A stretch of DNA of 64,000 bases from Pantoea latae (GTDB lineage Bacteria; Pseudomonadota; Gammaproteobacteria; Enterobacterales; Enterobacteriaceae): contig NZ_MWUE01000016.1 of the NCBI RefSeq assembly GCF_002077695.1, positions 1 to 64,000 on the forward strand. Direction: 5' to 3'. The notes under the pieces are model-generated. The model ran no database searches and had not been told where the DNA came from. It saw only the letters and a list, made by a program, of their open reading frames with translations. The position numbers and the translations under genes are program-made. Numbering within the stretch: position 1 is the first letter of the stretch; the number at the start of each line of letters is the position of its first letter. Below are positions 1 through 7,406 of the stretch, piece by piece.

Positions 1-374
1 CGGTCCTCGCGCCGCTGACGCGGTCCCTTCACGCCATTCGCCTGCCTGACGGACCGGTGGGGATGGAACATCCCTGTTCCAGCCCCACCTTTCGCCCGCA
101 TCCCTGCGGGCTCTCCTGGCAGCCTCATTCTGTTCAGCGCTGCGAAATGCCCGCCCCGGAGCGGCACCAGCCTGCTGGCCAGCTTCCGTGTGCGCTGCTG
201 GAAAGGGCCTGATGGAGCAGGCAGCAGCGCTTTTACTGCTGCTCCCTTTTGGGAGGGGGCAAAAGCGGCGCTGCATAAAGAAAGGGCCGCTGATGAGGCG
301 GCCCTTGTTTATCAGACACATTGAGGGGAAAGCACTGTCGCCGTCGCGCATCGCGTCGCGGCGGCGTCAGATTT
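1..374. other. Intergenic region with two TCCC-loop hairpins
   Basis: No convincing gene is seen here. Two perfect-stem hairpins lie in tandem. The first (56-89) has outer arms GGTGGGG/CCCCACC and inner arms GGAACA/TGTTCC. The second (95-110) has arms CCCGCA/TGCGGG. Both have the tetraloop TCCC and so share the core CATCCCTG, as do two hairpins downstream of proY near 60.16-60.20 kb. A dispersed palindromic repeat family is the simplest reading; its mobility and function are unknown. The rest looks non-coding. Confidence 0.5.
282..306. terminator. Hairpin downstream of the porin gene
   Basis: A 9-bp perfect inverted repeat (AAGGGCCGC at 282-290, GCGGCCCTT at 298-306) with a 7-nt loop lies about 70 bp past the porin stop codon. 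The U-tract on either strand is weak, so termination is plausible but not certain. Confidence 0.5.
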
Positions 375-1487
375 TTAGAACTGGTAGGTCATACCCACGG
401 CAACCACGTCGTCGTTGTTCAGGCTCAGACGGTTATCGTCGTCCAGCTGGTTGATTTTGTAATCCACGAACGCCGACATGTTTTTGTTGAAGTAGTAGGT
501 GGCGCCCACGTCAATGTATTTCACCAGATCCGCGTCGCCGATGCCGTTTTCGATATCTTTGCCTTTGGTCTGCACGTAGCCGAGCGACGGACGCAGGCCG
601 AAATCAAACTGATACTGCGCCACCAGCTCGATGTTCTGCGCTTTATTCGCCGCGCCCGCGGCCGCCAGACCCGTGGCGCGGTCGGTGCCGCTGAACGGCG
701 TCATGTTGCGCGTTTCGGTGTAGATTGCCGCCAGGTAAACGCTGTTGGCGTCATACTTCACGCCCGCGCCCCAGGAGTCCGCGCGGTCGCCCTGACCGTA
801 AACGCGCGCCTGCTGCTGGTTGGTGCGGTCGGAGGAGGTGATCGCCGACATCACGCTGATGCCGGTGTCGCCGATCGTGTAGCCCAGCGATGCGCCGTAG
901 CCGTCGCCGTTCTGGCGGTTGATGTCGGTGCGTGAGTTGCCGCCGTTAGCGTCGTTGCGGCCCTGGTACTGCAGCGCAAAGCGCAGGCCGTCAACCAGAC
1001 CGAAGAAGTTGTTGTTGCGGTAAGTCGCGACGCCGGTGGTGCGCTGCGTCATAAAGTTGTCGGAACGCGCCGTGCCGTCGCCGCCAAATTCCGGGAACAC
1101 GTCGGTCCAGGCTTCGACGTCATAGAGCACGCCGTAGTTGCGGCCGTAGTCGATAGAGCCATACGGACCAAATTTCAGACCGGCAAAACCCAGACGGGTT
1201 TTGTTGCCGCTGTTGGCGTCGGAGCCTTCAGAGTTGTTGACGTTGTACTGGTATTCCCACTGGCCGTAACCGGTCATCAGGTCGTTGATCTGGGTCTGGC
1301 CCTTGAAGCCGATACGCACATAGGATTTGTCTCCATCCTGGCTGTCCGCGTCGCTCAGGTAGTGCATCGCTTTTACTTTGCCGTAGAAGTCCAGCTTGTT
1401 GCCGTCTTTGTTATACACTTCCGCCGCGTGAGCAGTAGAAGTCAGCGCCAGAGCAGATACCACCAATGCCAGTGTACTTTTCTTCAT
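375..1487 (-). CDS. phoE: Outer-membrane general porin, PhoE position (OmpC/OmpF/PhoE family)
   Basis: Trimeric beta-barrel porin for diffusion of small solutes across the outer membrane. The 370-residue product has a signal peptide (about residues 1-21, ending AHA), mature N-terminus [17 protein letters not shown], the constriction-loop motif PEFGGD, and a C-terminal Phe (MTYQF) typical of BAM substrates. Divergence from proB matches E. coli phoE, and a Pho-box-like sequence lies upstream, hence the symbol. Odd point: the loop-3 stretch reads NFMTQR, whereas E. coli PhoE has NFMTKR with the lysine (K125) linked to anion selectivity. Pore selectivity may therefore be closer to OmpC. The family is certain; calling it PhoE rests mainly on position and promoter. 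Confidence 0.85.
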   Translation of the reverse strand: MKKSTLALVVSALALTSTAHAAEVYNKDGNKLDFYGKVKAMHYLSDADSQDGDKSYVRIGFKGQTQINDLMTGYGQWEYQYNVNNSEGSDANSGNKTRLGFAGLKFGPYGSIDYGRNYGVLYDVEAWTDVFPEFGGDGTARSDNFMTQRTTGVATYRNNNFFGLVDGLRFALQYQGRNDANGGNSRTDINRQNGDGYGASLGYTIGDTGISVMSAITSSDRTNQQQARVYGQGDRADSWGAGVKYDANSVYLAAIYTETRNMTPFSGTDRATGLAAAGAANKAQNIELVAQYQFDFGLRPSLGYVQTKGKDIENGIGDADLVKYIDVGATYYFNKNMSAFVDYKINQLDDDNRLSLNNDDVVAVGMTYQF

Positions 1488-1550
1488 TTGCTATCAATCC
1501 CAATGAGTAAAATGTGTTATGCCCCTGAGAAGGGCTTATAAGACAGGGGA

Positions 1551-1585
1551 CGTTTTACCGGGAGTTGATGAAGGTTTTATGACAT
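1551..1585 (-). promoter_or_regulatory. Pho box and possible -10 of the porin gene
   Basis: On the minus strand ATGTCAT-AAAA-CCTTCAT (1585 to 1568) matches the PhoB consensus CTGTCAT-N4-CTGTCAT at 6/7 and 5/7 positions with the right 11-bp period. Ten bases further on is TAAAAC, a weak -10 element at the spacing expected for PhoB-activated promoters. This supports phosphate-starvation control. Confidence 0.55.
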
Positions 1586-1740
1586 TTTTTCGGGTTTCTT
1601 GTGATGTGCGAACTTTTGGTCTAGCGAATTGTCCGGGGAATTTCGTGCTTTTCCCCGGCGGAGAGTTGGCTTCGCTTGCGACTCCTGATAAAACGTCCCT
1701 TCGCAGAAATTTTTTCTTTTTTACTGAAACGGCAGGAAAT

Positions 1741-2844
1741 ATGAGCGGCAGTCAGACCCTGGTGGTCAAATTGGGTACCAGCGTCCTTACCGGCGGGTCA
1801 CGTCGGTTAAATCGGGCGCATATGGTGGAGCTGGTTCGTCAGTGCGCGCAGCAGCACGCGGCGGGCCATCGCATCGTGATCGTCACCTCCGGCGCCATGG
1901 CGGCCGGACGCGAACACCTGGGCTACCCCGACCTGCCGCCTACCATCGCCTCAAAGCAGCTGCTGGCTGCGGTGGGGCAGAGCCGTTTAATTCAGCTGTG
2001 GGAACAGCTCTTTTCCATCTACGGCATTCATATCGGCCAGATGCTGCTGACCCGCGCGGACATGGAAGATCGCGAGCGTTTTCTCAACGCCCGCGACACC
2101 CTGCGCGCGCTGCTGGATAACCATATCGTGCCGGTGATCAACGAAAACGACGCGGTGGCCACGGCGGAGATCAAAGTCGGCGACAACGATAACCTGTCGG
2201 CGCTGGCGGCGATGCTGGGCGGCGCCGACAAGCTGCTGCTGCTGACCGACCAGCAGGGGCTGTTCACCGCCGATCCGCGCAGCAATCCGCAGGCGGAGCT
2301 GATTGGCGACGTGCATGAGATCAACGACGCGCTGCGCGCGCTGGCGGGCGACAGCGTCTCCGGCCTCGGCACCGGCGGCATGTCCACCAAGCTGCAGGCG
2401 GCCGACGTCGCCTGTCGCGCCGGCATCGACACCATTATCGCCGCGGGCAGCCGCCCAGACGTGATCGCCGACGTGATCGCCGGTAAGCCGGTCGGCACCC
2501 GTTTCCACGCCATGCAGACGCCGCTGGAGAACCGCAAGCGCTGGATCTTCGGCGCGCCGCCGGCGGGAGAAATCACGGTAGACGACGGCGCGCTGGCGGC
2601 GATGCTGGAGCGCGGCAGCTCGCTGCTGCCGAAAGGCATTCGCGAGGTAAGCGGCAACTTTTCACGCGGCGAGGTGATCCGCATTCGCAGCCTGCTGGGC
2701 CGCGATATCGCCCACGGCGTCTCGCGCTACAACAGCGACGCGCTGCGTATCATCGCCGGCCATCACAGCCAGCAGATCGGGGAGATCCTCGGCTATGAAT
2801 ACGGTCCGGTGGCCGTGCATCGCGACGATATGATCGTCAGTTAA
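1741..2844 (+). CDS. proB: Glutamate 5-kinase
   Basis: Phosphorylates glutamate with ATP, the first step of proline synthesis, in the cytoplasm. The 367-residue product is near-identical to E. coli ProB from its first residues ([19 protein letters not shown]). It has the amino-acid kinase domain (about 1-260, with [14 protein letters not shown] and [10 protein letters not shown]) followed by a PUA RNA-binding-type domain (about 275-367). The reading frame stays open upstream, but the ATG at 1741 is chosen because AGGAA precedes it and the family starts there. proA follows 11 bp downstream, so the two form an operon; ProB and ProA act together because glutamyl phosphate is labile. Confidence 0.97.
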   Translation: MSGSQTLVVKLGTSVLTGGSRRLNRAHMVELVRQCAQQHAAGHRIVIVTSGAMAAGREHLGYPDLPPTIASKQLLAAVGQSRLIQLWEQLFSIYGIHIGQMLLTRADMEDRERFLNARDTLRALLDNHIVPVINENDAVATAEIKVGDNDNLSALAAMLGGADKLLLLTDQQGLFTADPRSNPQAELIGDVHEINDALRALAGDSVSGLGTGGMSTKLQAADVACRAGIDTIIAAGSRPDVIADVIAGKPVGTRFHAMQTPLENRKRWIFGAPPAGEITVDDGALAAMLERGSSLLPKGIREVSGNFSRGEVIRIRSLLGRDIAHGVSRYNSDALRIIAGHHSQQIGEILGYEYGPVAVHRDDMIVS

Positions 2845-2855
2845 GGAGCGTTCCA

Positions 2856-4109
2856 GTGCTTGAAGAAATGGGAAAAGCGGCGCGCGCCGCCGCATATAAA
2901 CTGGCCGACCTGTCGACCGCTGAAAAAAACAAGGTGCTGCTCGCCATCGCCGATCGCCTTGACGCCGAGCGCGAGGCGATTCTGGCGGCTAACGAGCAGG
3001 ATCTCGCCGATGCGCGCGCCAACGGCATGAGCGCCGCGCTGCTCGACCGTCTGACGCTCAACCCGCAGCGGCTGAGCGCCATCGCCGATGACGTGCGCAA
3101 GGTGTGCCAGCTCGCCGATCCGGTCGGCCAGCTGATTGACGGCGGCCAGCTCGACAGCGGCCTGCGCATCGAACGGCGCCGCGTTCCGCTCGGCGTGGTC
3201 GGCGTCATTTACGAGGCGCGCCCCAACGTCACGGTCGATGTCGCCAGCCTCTGCCTGAAAACCGGCAACGCGTCGATCCTGCGCGGCGGCAAAGAGACGT
3301 GGCGCACTAACGCGGCGACGGTGCGCGTTATCCAGAATGCGCTTCAGGCATATGGGCTGCCGGCGGCGGCGGTTCAGGCGATTGAAAACCCAGACCGCGA
3401 GCTGGTGAACCAGCTGCTGAAGCTGGATCGCTATGTCGATATGCTCATCCCGCGCGGTGGGGCGGGCCTGCACAAGCTGTGCCGCGAAAATTCGACCATT
3501 CCGGTGATCACCGGCGGCATCGGCGTCTGCCATATCTATCTCGACGAAACCATGGAGATTGCGCCGGCGCTGGAGGTGATCGTCAACGCCAAGAAACAGC
3601 GCCCGAGCGCCTGCAACTCGCTGGAAACCCTGCTGATCCATCGCGCCATCGCCGACCGCTTTTTACCGGCGTTCACGGCGCGCATGGCGCAGGAGGGGAT
3701 CCCGCTGCACGCCGACGACAACCTGCTGGCGCGCCTCCAGGACGGCCCTGCCCACGTCACGCCGGTAGAAGAGGGCGACTACGACGACGAGTGGCTGTCG
3801 CTGGATCTTAACGTCAAGCTGGTGGATGACATGGATGCGGCGATCGAGCATATCCGCGCGCACGGCACCCAGCACTCCGACGCCATCCTGACGCGCAGCA
3901 CGCAAAACGCCAGCCGCTTTGTGAAGCAGGTCGACTCCTCGGCGGTCTATGTTAACGCCAGCACGCGCTTTACCGACGGCGGCCAGTTTGGCCTCGGCGC
4001 GGAGGTGGCGGTCAGTACGCAAAAGCTGCACGCGCGCGGCCCGATGGGGCTGGAGGCGCTGACCACCTACAAATGGGTGGCGTGGGGCAACGATACGCTG
4101 CGCCCCTGA
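2856..4109 (+). CDS. proA: Gamma-glutamyl phosphate reductase
   Basis: NADPH-dependent reduction of gamma-glutamyl phosphate to glutamate semialdehyde, step two of proline synthesis. The 417-residue length is the same as in E. coli. Landmarks are [21 protein letters not shown], the cofactor segment LRGGKE, and the catalytic cysteine in [11 protein letters not shown]. The C-terminal [22 protein letters not shown] is also typical. The start is GTG at 2856, preceded by AAGGAG at 2843. It is co-transcribed with proB and closed by the terminator at 4130. In E. coli thrW follows directly; here a 5-kb phage-derived unit intervenes. Confidence 0.97.
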   Translation: MLEEMGKAARAAAYKLADLSTAEKNKVLLAIADRLDAEREAILAANEQDLADARANGMSAALLDRLTLNPQRLSAIADDVRKVCQLADPVGQLIDGGQLDSGLRIERRRVPLGVVGVIYEARPNVTVDVASLCLKTGNASILRGGKETWRTNAATVRVIQNALQAYGLPAAAVQAIENPDRELVNQLLKLDRYVDMLIPRGGAGLHKLCRENSTIPVITGGIGVCHIYLDETMEIAPALEVIVNAKKQRPSACNSLETLLIHRAIADRFLPAFTARMAQEGIPLHADDNLLARLQDGPAHVTPVEEGDYDDEWLSLDLNVKLVDDMDAAIEHIRAHGTQHSDAILTRSTQNASRFVKQVDSSAVYVNASTRFTDGGQFGLGAEVAVSTQKLHARGPMGLEALTTYKWVAWGNDTLRP

Positions 4110-4129
4110 TCGCGTTTTTATTTAACAAA

Positions 4130-4160
4130 AAGGGTGTCCGCGACGGGCGCCCTTTTTTTT
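4130..4160 (+). terminator. Rho-independent terminator of proBA
   Basis: An 11-base arm pair with one mismatch (AAGGGTGTCCG against CGGGCGCCCTT, loop CGA) is followed by an uninterrupted run of eight T. It lies 20 bp past the proA stop and insulates proBA from the phage-derived unit. Confidence 0.9.
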
Positions 4161-4470
4161 GACGCCGTTTTTTCGATCCAGCTAATTTTGGAGTTTTCAG
4201 GCACCCCGCACGGCGCGCCTGGAGGCAACTATTTTTTCTGTAGGGCGGCCGCATGTTTTTTGCGCATTTTTCTACAGAACATTCCTGAAAGCCGCGCTGC
4301 GTCAGGCTGTAAAGGGTTTGAGACTGGCTGCGTGCCCTGCGAAGAAGATAATGATAATTAGCGCTGCTTTACAAAAGCAATTGGGTAGCAAACGGACGGT
4401 AATATAAAATGAACTGGTAGCAATAATGAAAATAACATTCAGTATCTCCTCTATGGCAGATTATTAACTA
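4161..4470 (+). other. Leader region upstream of the repressor gene
   Basis: About 310 bp without a recognisable gene. It becomes AT-rich over the last 120 bp, where the promoter of the repressor gene would be expected. I searched it for a copy of the thrW 3' end, which a tRNA-integrating element would leave as an att duplication, and saw none. Confidence 0.4.
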
Positions 4471-5202
4471 ATGGTTAAAAAAGAGAGTACGAGACAAGCT
4501 TTTACTGCCAGGCTGATTGCCGCGTGCGAAAGCGCGGGAATTGTCGGACATGGACGAAACAAACAGGTTGCCAGAGCGTTACAGCAGTTGGGGTGCAAAA
4601 TATCGACGCCGGGGGTCTGGAAGTGGTTTAACGCCCAGTCCATTCCCGATGACAATAATTTGCTGGCGCTAAGCCGTCTGCTGGGCGTACGCGTGGAGTG
4701 GCTGCAATATGGAATGGAGAAGCCTGCTGCGTCACTGTCGCTCGACAGCCTCAACGCGCAGCGCAATGTCTTTCGTATTGAAAGCCTCGATATTGGGCAA
4801 AAGTCGGCGTCCGGGCTGCATACGCGCGACGAGTTTGTCGAAACCATCCACGCCATCGAGTATGGCGTCGATGAGGCGCGCGTGCTGTTCAACGGCCGTC
4901 CGGCAGAAAACATTCGCCTGATCGCCATCAACAGCGATTCGATGGTCGAGACCTTCGCGCCGCGCGATCAGCTGTTTGTGGATATCAGCGTGAAAATTTT
5001 CGACGGCGACGGCATTTACATTTTTACGCTGGATAATCAGGTCTACCTCAAGCGTCTGCAGCTGCAGCATAAAAAAATTGCTGTTATTTCAGACAATAAG
5101 CGCTATGAAACCTGGTATCTCAATCGGGAGGATGTCGACAGCATGCAGGTGGTGGCCAAAGTGATCCTGAGTCAGGCGCGTCACTACCAGATTTTGGGCT
5201 GA
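4471..5202 (+). CDS. Phage CI-type repressor (XRE helix-turn-helix plus S24 LexA-like domain)
   Basis: Transcriptional repressor of lambdoid type, 243 residues. The N-terminal DNA-binding domain (about 10-80) has the XRE/CI pattern ending in NNLLALSRLLGVRVEWLQYG. The C-terminal S24 domain (about 115-240) carries the serine of INSDSM and the lysine of VYLKRLQ, the Ser/Lys dyad of LexA-type self-cleaving proteins. No obvious Ala-Gly or Cys-Gly cleavage site is visible in the linker, so RecA-driven autocleavage is uncertain; release by an antirepressor is possible. It lies upstream of, and on the same strand as, a promoter, nut site and N gene. That is the cI-pL-nutL-N order of lambda, so its likely target is the promoter at 5303. 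Confidence 0.85.
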   Translation: MVKKESTRQAFTARLIAACESAGIVGHGRNKQVARALQQLGCKISTPGVWKWFNAQSIPDDNNLLALSRLLGVRVEWLQYGMEKPAASLSLDSLNAQRNVFRIESLDIGQKSASGLHTRDEFVETIHAIEYGVDEARVLFNGRPAENIRLIAINSDSMVETFAPRDQLFVDISVKIFDGDGIYIFTLDNQVYLKRLQLQHKKIAVISDNKRYETWYLNREDVDSMQVVAKVILSQARHYQILG

Positions 5203-5287
5203 AGACCGGCTAAAAACCGGTCCGCGCCAGCCTGTAGAAAAAAATAACTCAGCAAAATTCAAAAATTTAACCAATAGTAAATAAAAA

Positions 5288-5331
5288 ATTAACTGTCAGT
5301 GTTTGATAAAGCATAAGAACAGGTTAATAAT
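5288..5331 (+). promoter_or_regulatory. pL-like promoter with flanking inverted repeat
   Basis: TTGATA (5303-5308), a 17-bp spacer and AATAAT (5326-5331) each match the sigma-70 consensus at 5 of 6 positions. The imperfect inverted repeat ATTAAC-TGT (5288-5296) / ACAGGTTAAT (5319-5328) brackets the core promoter and is a candidate operator. Position (after the repressor gene, before the nut site) is that of lambda pL. Confidence 0.6.
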
Positions 5332-5372
5332 TTGAGCGTGGACCAACGAAGCACCTTACTCATGGACTGAGC

Positions 5373-5405
5373 CGCTCTTAAACAATCGAGGCGCTGCACA
5401 AGCGC
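5373..5405 (+). promoter_or_regulatory. nut site: boxA and boxB
   Basis: boxA CGCTCTTAAACA (5373-5384) closely matches lambda and ribosomal boxA. Six bases later boxB is a perfect 5-bp hairpin, GCGCT-GCACA-AGCGC (5391-5405), very like the P22 boxB with GCGCT/AGCGC arms. In N-type antitermination NusB/S10 bind boxA RNA and N binds boxB. A further imperfect hairpin follows (5414-5442) without a U-tract. Confidence 0.8.
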
Positions 5406-5625
5406 GAATCAAACCATCCAAAGTCAGTGAACTTTGGGATGGGGTGGATGCGCACATGCAGCGTCGTCAGATGCCGCCTTTTTCTCCCTACTCGCGCTTA
5501 GCCTGGCTGTTATTACAGCCGGGGCACTGCGCTGTGAGCGTAAAACGCGGTATCCGGGACGGTTCGGCTTGCCGAAAACCCGCGCCTGCCACCCCATCGC
5601 CAAAGACTCATTCACAGGAGGAGTT

Positions 5626-5904
5626 ATGGCGATAATACACTATGGCAAAAGCGTATTTGTTGGTAACGCCCGCACCCGCAGGCATCGGCGGCGCCAGCCG
5701 CTTAGCAGACTGAAGCTCAGCATCGACCAGGCGCTGGGCTGCGAACCCGAAACCCCCCCCTTACGTCGCGCTGAACGCATTGTTCAGCGCCCGGTGACCT
5801 CACGCGTCGATCGGGCGATAACGCCGACACATGTAAACCGTTCAGAACCAGCAAGTTTTGACAACTGCTGCCTGCCGCACGTGCATATCTACGCCGTGCG
5901 CTGA
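5626..5904 (+). CDS. N-type transcription antitermination protein (P22 gp24/lambda N family)
   Basis: A 92-residue basic protein. Its N-terminus, MAIIHYGKSVFVGNARTRRH, aligns with P22 gp24 as I remember it (MTVITYGKSTFAGNAKTRRH). This includes the arginine-rich RNA-binding motif NARTRRHRRR that docks on boxB. After it comes SIDQALGCE, where P22 has an IID..FGCD segment, and then a divergent basic C-terminal part. The start has a strong AGGAGGAG ribosome-binding site. The matching nut site lies about 220 bp upstream in the same transcript. The expected role is to make RNA polymerase read through terminators into the lysis and tailspike genes. Possible alternative: a decayed, non-functional copy, since the C-terminus is not easily aligned. 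Confidence 0.75.
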   Translation: MAIIHYGKSVFVGNARTRRHRRRQPLSRLKLSIDQALGCEPETPPLRRAERIVQRPVTSRVDRAITPTHVNRSEPASFDNCCLPHVHIYAVR

Positions 5905-5948
5905 ACCTGCTCCTTTTCTTGCCTGACCCGCTTTACTTCACCTTTTTC

Positions 5949-6084
5949 TCCCGTTTCGTCTGGACGGGAATTCTCAACGCACTGTTTAGTCCCGCTGCAG
6001 GTTTCGCATGGGGTGACGCTGGGGTAATTCCTGGCACTGATCAGTGCGATTTAACTGTCGCTGTCGCATCGGGAAATCTTTCCC
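5949..6084 (+). promoter_or_regulatory. Hairpin cluster between N and the endolysin gene
   Basis: Three inverted repeats lie in a 200-bp gap: TCCCGT/ACGGGA (5949-5969), the 14-bp palindrome GCACTGATCAGTGC (6034-6047) and GGGAAA-TC-TTTCCC (6071-6084). None has a full U-tract. They could be processing sites, weak terminators overcome by N, or operators. Confidence 0.35.
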
Positions 6085-6107
6085 ATGCCCGGAAAAGAGG
6101 AATGCTT

Positions 6108-6575
6108 ATGAGCCAGATTATTGAAATTCTTAATTTTGAAGAGGGATATGTCGAAGCGCCCTATCTCGACACGCAGGGGTTTCCTACCGTGGCGGGCGGC
6201 ATTCGCATCGGGCCGAAAGGCGCAGCGCTCAGCAACTACGTGTTCCGCGTGCCGCGTCAGGTAGGGGACGTCTGGAAGAAGTGCATCATCGAGGGCAAAG
6301 CGCAGCAGATGCAGAGTCGTCCGCTGCTGCAGCAGGCGCTGGCGAAGTGCAACGACGCGCGCAGTGACGTGCTCTACAGCATGGCGTATCAGCTGGGCGT
6401 CGACGGCCTGACCCTGTTTAAAAGCATGCTGAGCGCGGTGGCGGCGGAAGATTACGACAGCGCGGCCAATGCCATGCTGAACAGCCTGTGGGCGCGTCAG
6501 ACGCCGGGTCGCGCCCGTCGTCACGCCGAAGTGATGCGCAGCGGCACCTACGACGTCTATCGGGGGCTGCTATGA
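6108..6575 (+). CDS. Phage-type endolysin, GH24 (T4 lysozyme-like)
   Basis: Muramidase expected to cleave the MurNAc-GlcNAc bond of peptidoglycan during lysis. The 155-residue length is close to T4 lysozyme (164). The catalytic E...D...T spacing of T4 (E11, D20, T26) is present in EEGYVEAPYLDTQGFPT: Glu, nine residues later Asp, six later Thr. The usual GIGH that follows is replaced by VAGGIRIGP, so the active-site surroundings differ from the T4 type. No signal peptide is seen, so a holin is needed for export. ATG 6108 is chosen because AAGAGG lies 7 nt upstream. The stop overlaps the next start (ATGA). Confidence 0.85.
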   Translation: MSQIIEILNFEEGYVEAPYLDTQGFPTVAGGIRIGPKGAALSNYVFRVPRQVGDVWKKCIIEGKAQQMQSRPLLQQALAKCNDARSDVLYSMAYQLGVDGLTLFKSMLSAVAAEDYDSAANAMLNSLWARQTPGRARRHAEVMRSGTYDVYRGLL

Positions 6576-6919
6576 AATGGATGATTTTTATTATCGCCGT
6601 GCTGTCGGTCATCGTCGTGCTGCTGATCATGCAGCGCTTCACCACGCTCGAGTTTGTGGCGCACGCGCGCCTGCTGTTTAAAACCTGGTCGGTCTGGCTG
6701 GCGTCGCTCGGTTCGATGCTCAGCGCCTGGGTGCAATCCTTTCCCTCGGCGTCGCTGGACGCGTGGAACACGCTGCCGGAAGACGTGAAGTCCATTCTTC
6801 CCCACAACTACCTCGGCATGATCGGCGCCTTTATGGTGGCGATGGGCGTGATCGCGCAGTTTGTGCGGCAGAAGAATCTGGTGCAGCAGAAGCAACAGTT
6901 AGAGGCGAAAAAACCATGA
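6572..6919 (+). CDS. Putative holin
   Basis: A 115-residue membrane protein overlapping the endolysin stop and the spanin start by ATGA junctions. One hydrophobic segment spans about residues 3-20 (MIFIIAVLSVIVVLLIM). A middle amphipathic or hydrophobic part (LFKTWSVWLASLGSML) follows. A second clear transmembrane segment lies at about 80-95 (YLGMIGAFMVAMGVIAQFV), then a charged tail (RQKNLVQQKQQLEAKKP). Size, charged C-terminus and placement between endolysin and spanins fit a holin that permeabilises the inner membrane. The family was not recognised by sequence, so the call is mainly positional. Confidence 0.65.
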   Translation: MKWMIFIIAVLSVIVVLLIMQRFTTLEFVAHARLLFKTWSVWLASLGSMLSAWVQSFPSASLDAWNTLPEDVKSILPHNYLGMIGAFMVAMGVIAQFVRQKNLVQQKQQLEAKKP

Positions 6920-7209
6920 GTCTATTCACCGCATTGCTAAGCGGCGGCTGGCACTGGCTCGCCGTTATCGGCGCGCTGATTGCCGCGCTCGGCGCCAGCT
7001 ACTTCGGCGGCAAAAAGATCGGCAAGGTGCAGCAGCAGGCCAAAGCCGATACGGAGAGCGCGCAGAAAGAGGCGGCGCAAACCGCCGCCGTCGCGCAGCA
7101 GCAACAACAGCATCGTGAGGAGGCAAGCCGTGTTGCAACCGAAAACAGCAATCTTGATGACGCTGCTGCTCGCGACAAGCTGCAGCAGTCGAAATACAAC
7201 CAGCCCTGA
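6916..7209 (+). CDS. Inner-membrane spanin (Rz-like)
   Basis: A 97-residue protein with one N-terminal transmembrane segment (about 13-30, WLAVIGALIAALGASYF). A long Gln/Ala/Glu-rich region predicted to form a coiled coil follows (about 35-90). This is the architecture of Rz i-spanins, which join an outer-membrane partner to fuse the two membranes at the last step of lysis. The start overlaps the holin stop. An Rz1-like lipoprotein gene begins within it in another frame. Confidence 0.75.
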   Translation: MSLFTALLSGGWHWLAVIGALIAALGASYFGGKKIGKVQQQAKADTESAQKEAAQTAAVAQQQQQHREEASRVATENSNLDDAAARDKLQQSKYNQP

Positions 7210-7372
7210 GCCCGTGGCCGTCACCGATTCGGCCTGCGTGCTTTTTTCCCCGATTTACACCCACGGCGACGACGCGCAGCGCATAGACGTGCGCACCGTT
7301 CGCGCCATCAATACCCACAACGACATGTGGGACCAGCTCTGCGGCCAGCCGGCCAAACCTGAAAAACATTGA
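7130..7372 (+). CDS. Outer-membrane spanin lipoprotein (Rz1-like), overlapping Rz
   Basis: An 80-residue protein in the +1 frame relative to the i-spanin gene, starting at GTG 7130 with GAGGAGG at 7116-7122, and running 163 bp past it. The signal segment LMTLLLATSC ends in a lipobox-like cysteine (about residue 18), then SSRNTTSPEP. Mature o-spanins are often Pro-rich; this one is not, but it carries two further cysteines (SAC, QLC). The nested start and lipoprotein signal are hallmarks of Rz1. The ATG at 7157 would leave too short a signal peptide, so GTG is preferred. Confidence 0.7.
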   Translation: MLQPKTAILMTLLLATSCSSRNTTSPEPVAVTDSACVLFSPIYTHGDDAQRIDVRTVRAINTHNDMWDQLCGQPAKPEKH

Positions 7373-7406
7373 TGCATCAAACCGTTAATATCCTGAGGAG
7401 GATACC

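Noticed and set aside
188..454. 88-residue frame at the window start
   Set aside because: It crosses the hairpin at 282-306 and the 3' end of the porin gene; Arg-rich with no motif.
4161..4470. Possible attL copy of the thrW 3' end before the repressor gene
   Set aside because: No stretch resembling GGTTCGACTCC or the acceptor end is present, so the phage-derived unit shows no tRNA-duplication signature on its left side.
5434..5625. Upstream extension and overlapping frames before the N gene
   Set aside because: The strong ribosome-binding site at 5616 and the P22-like N-terminus fix the start at 5626; upstream translation is low-quality.
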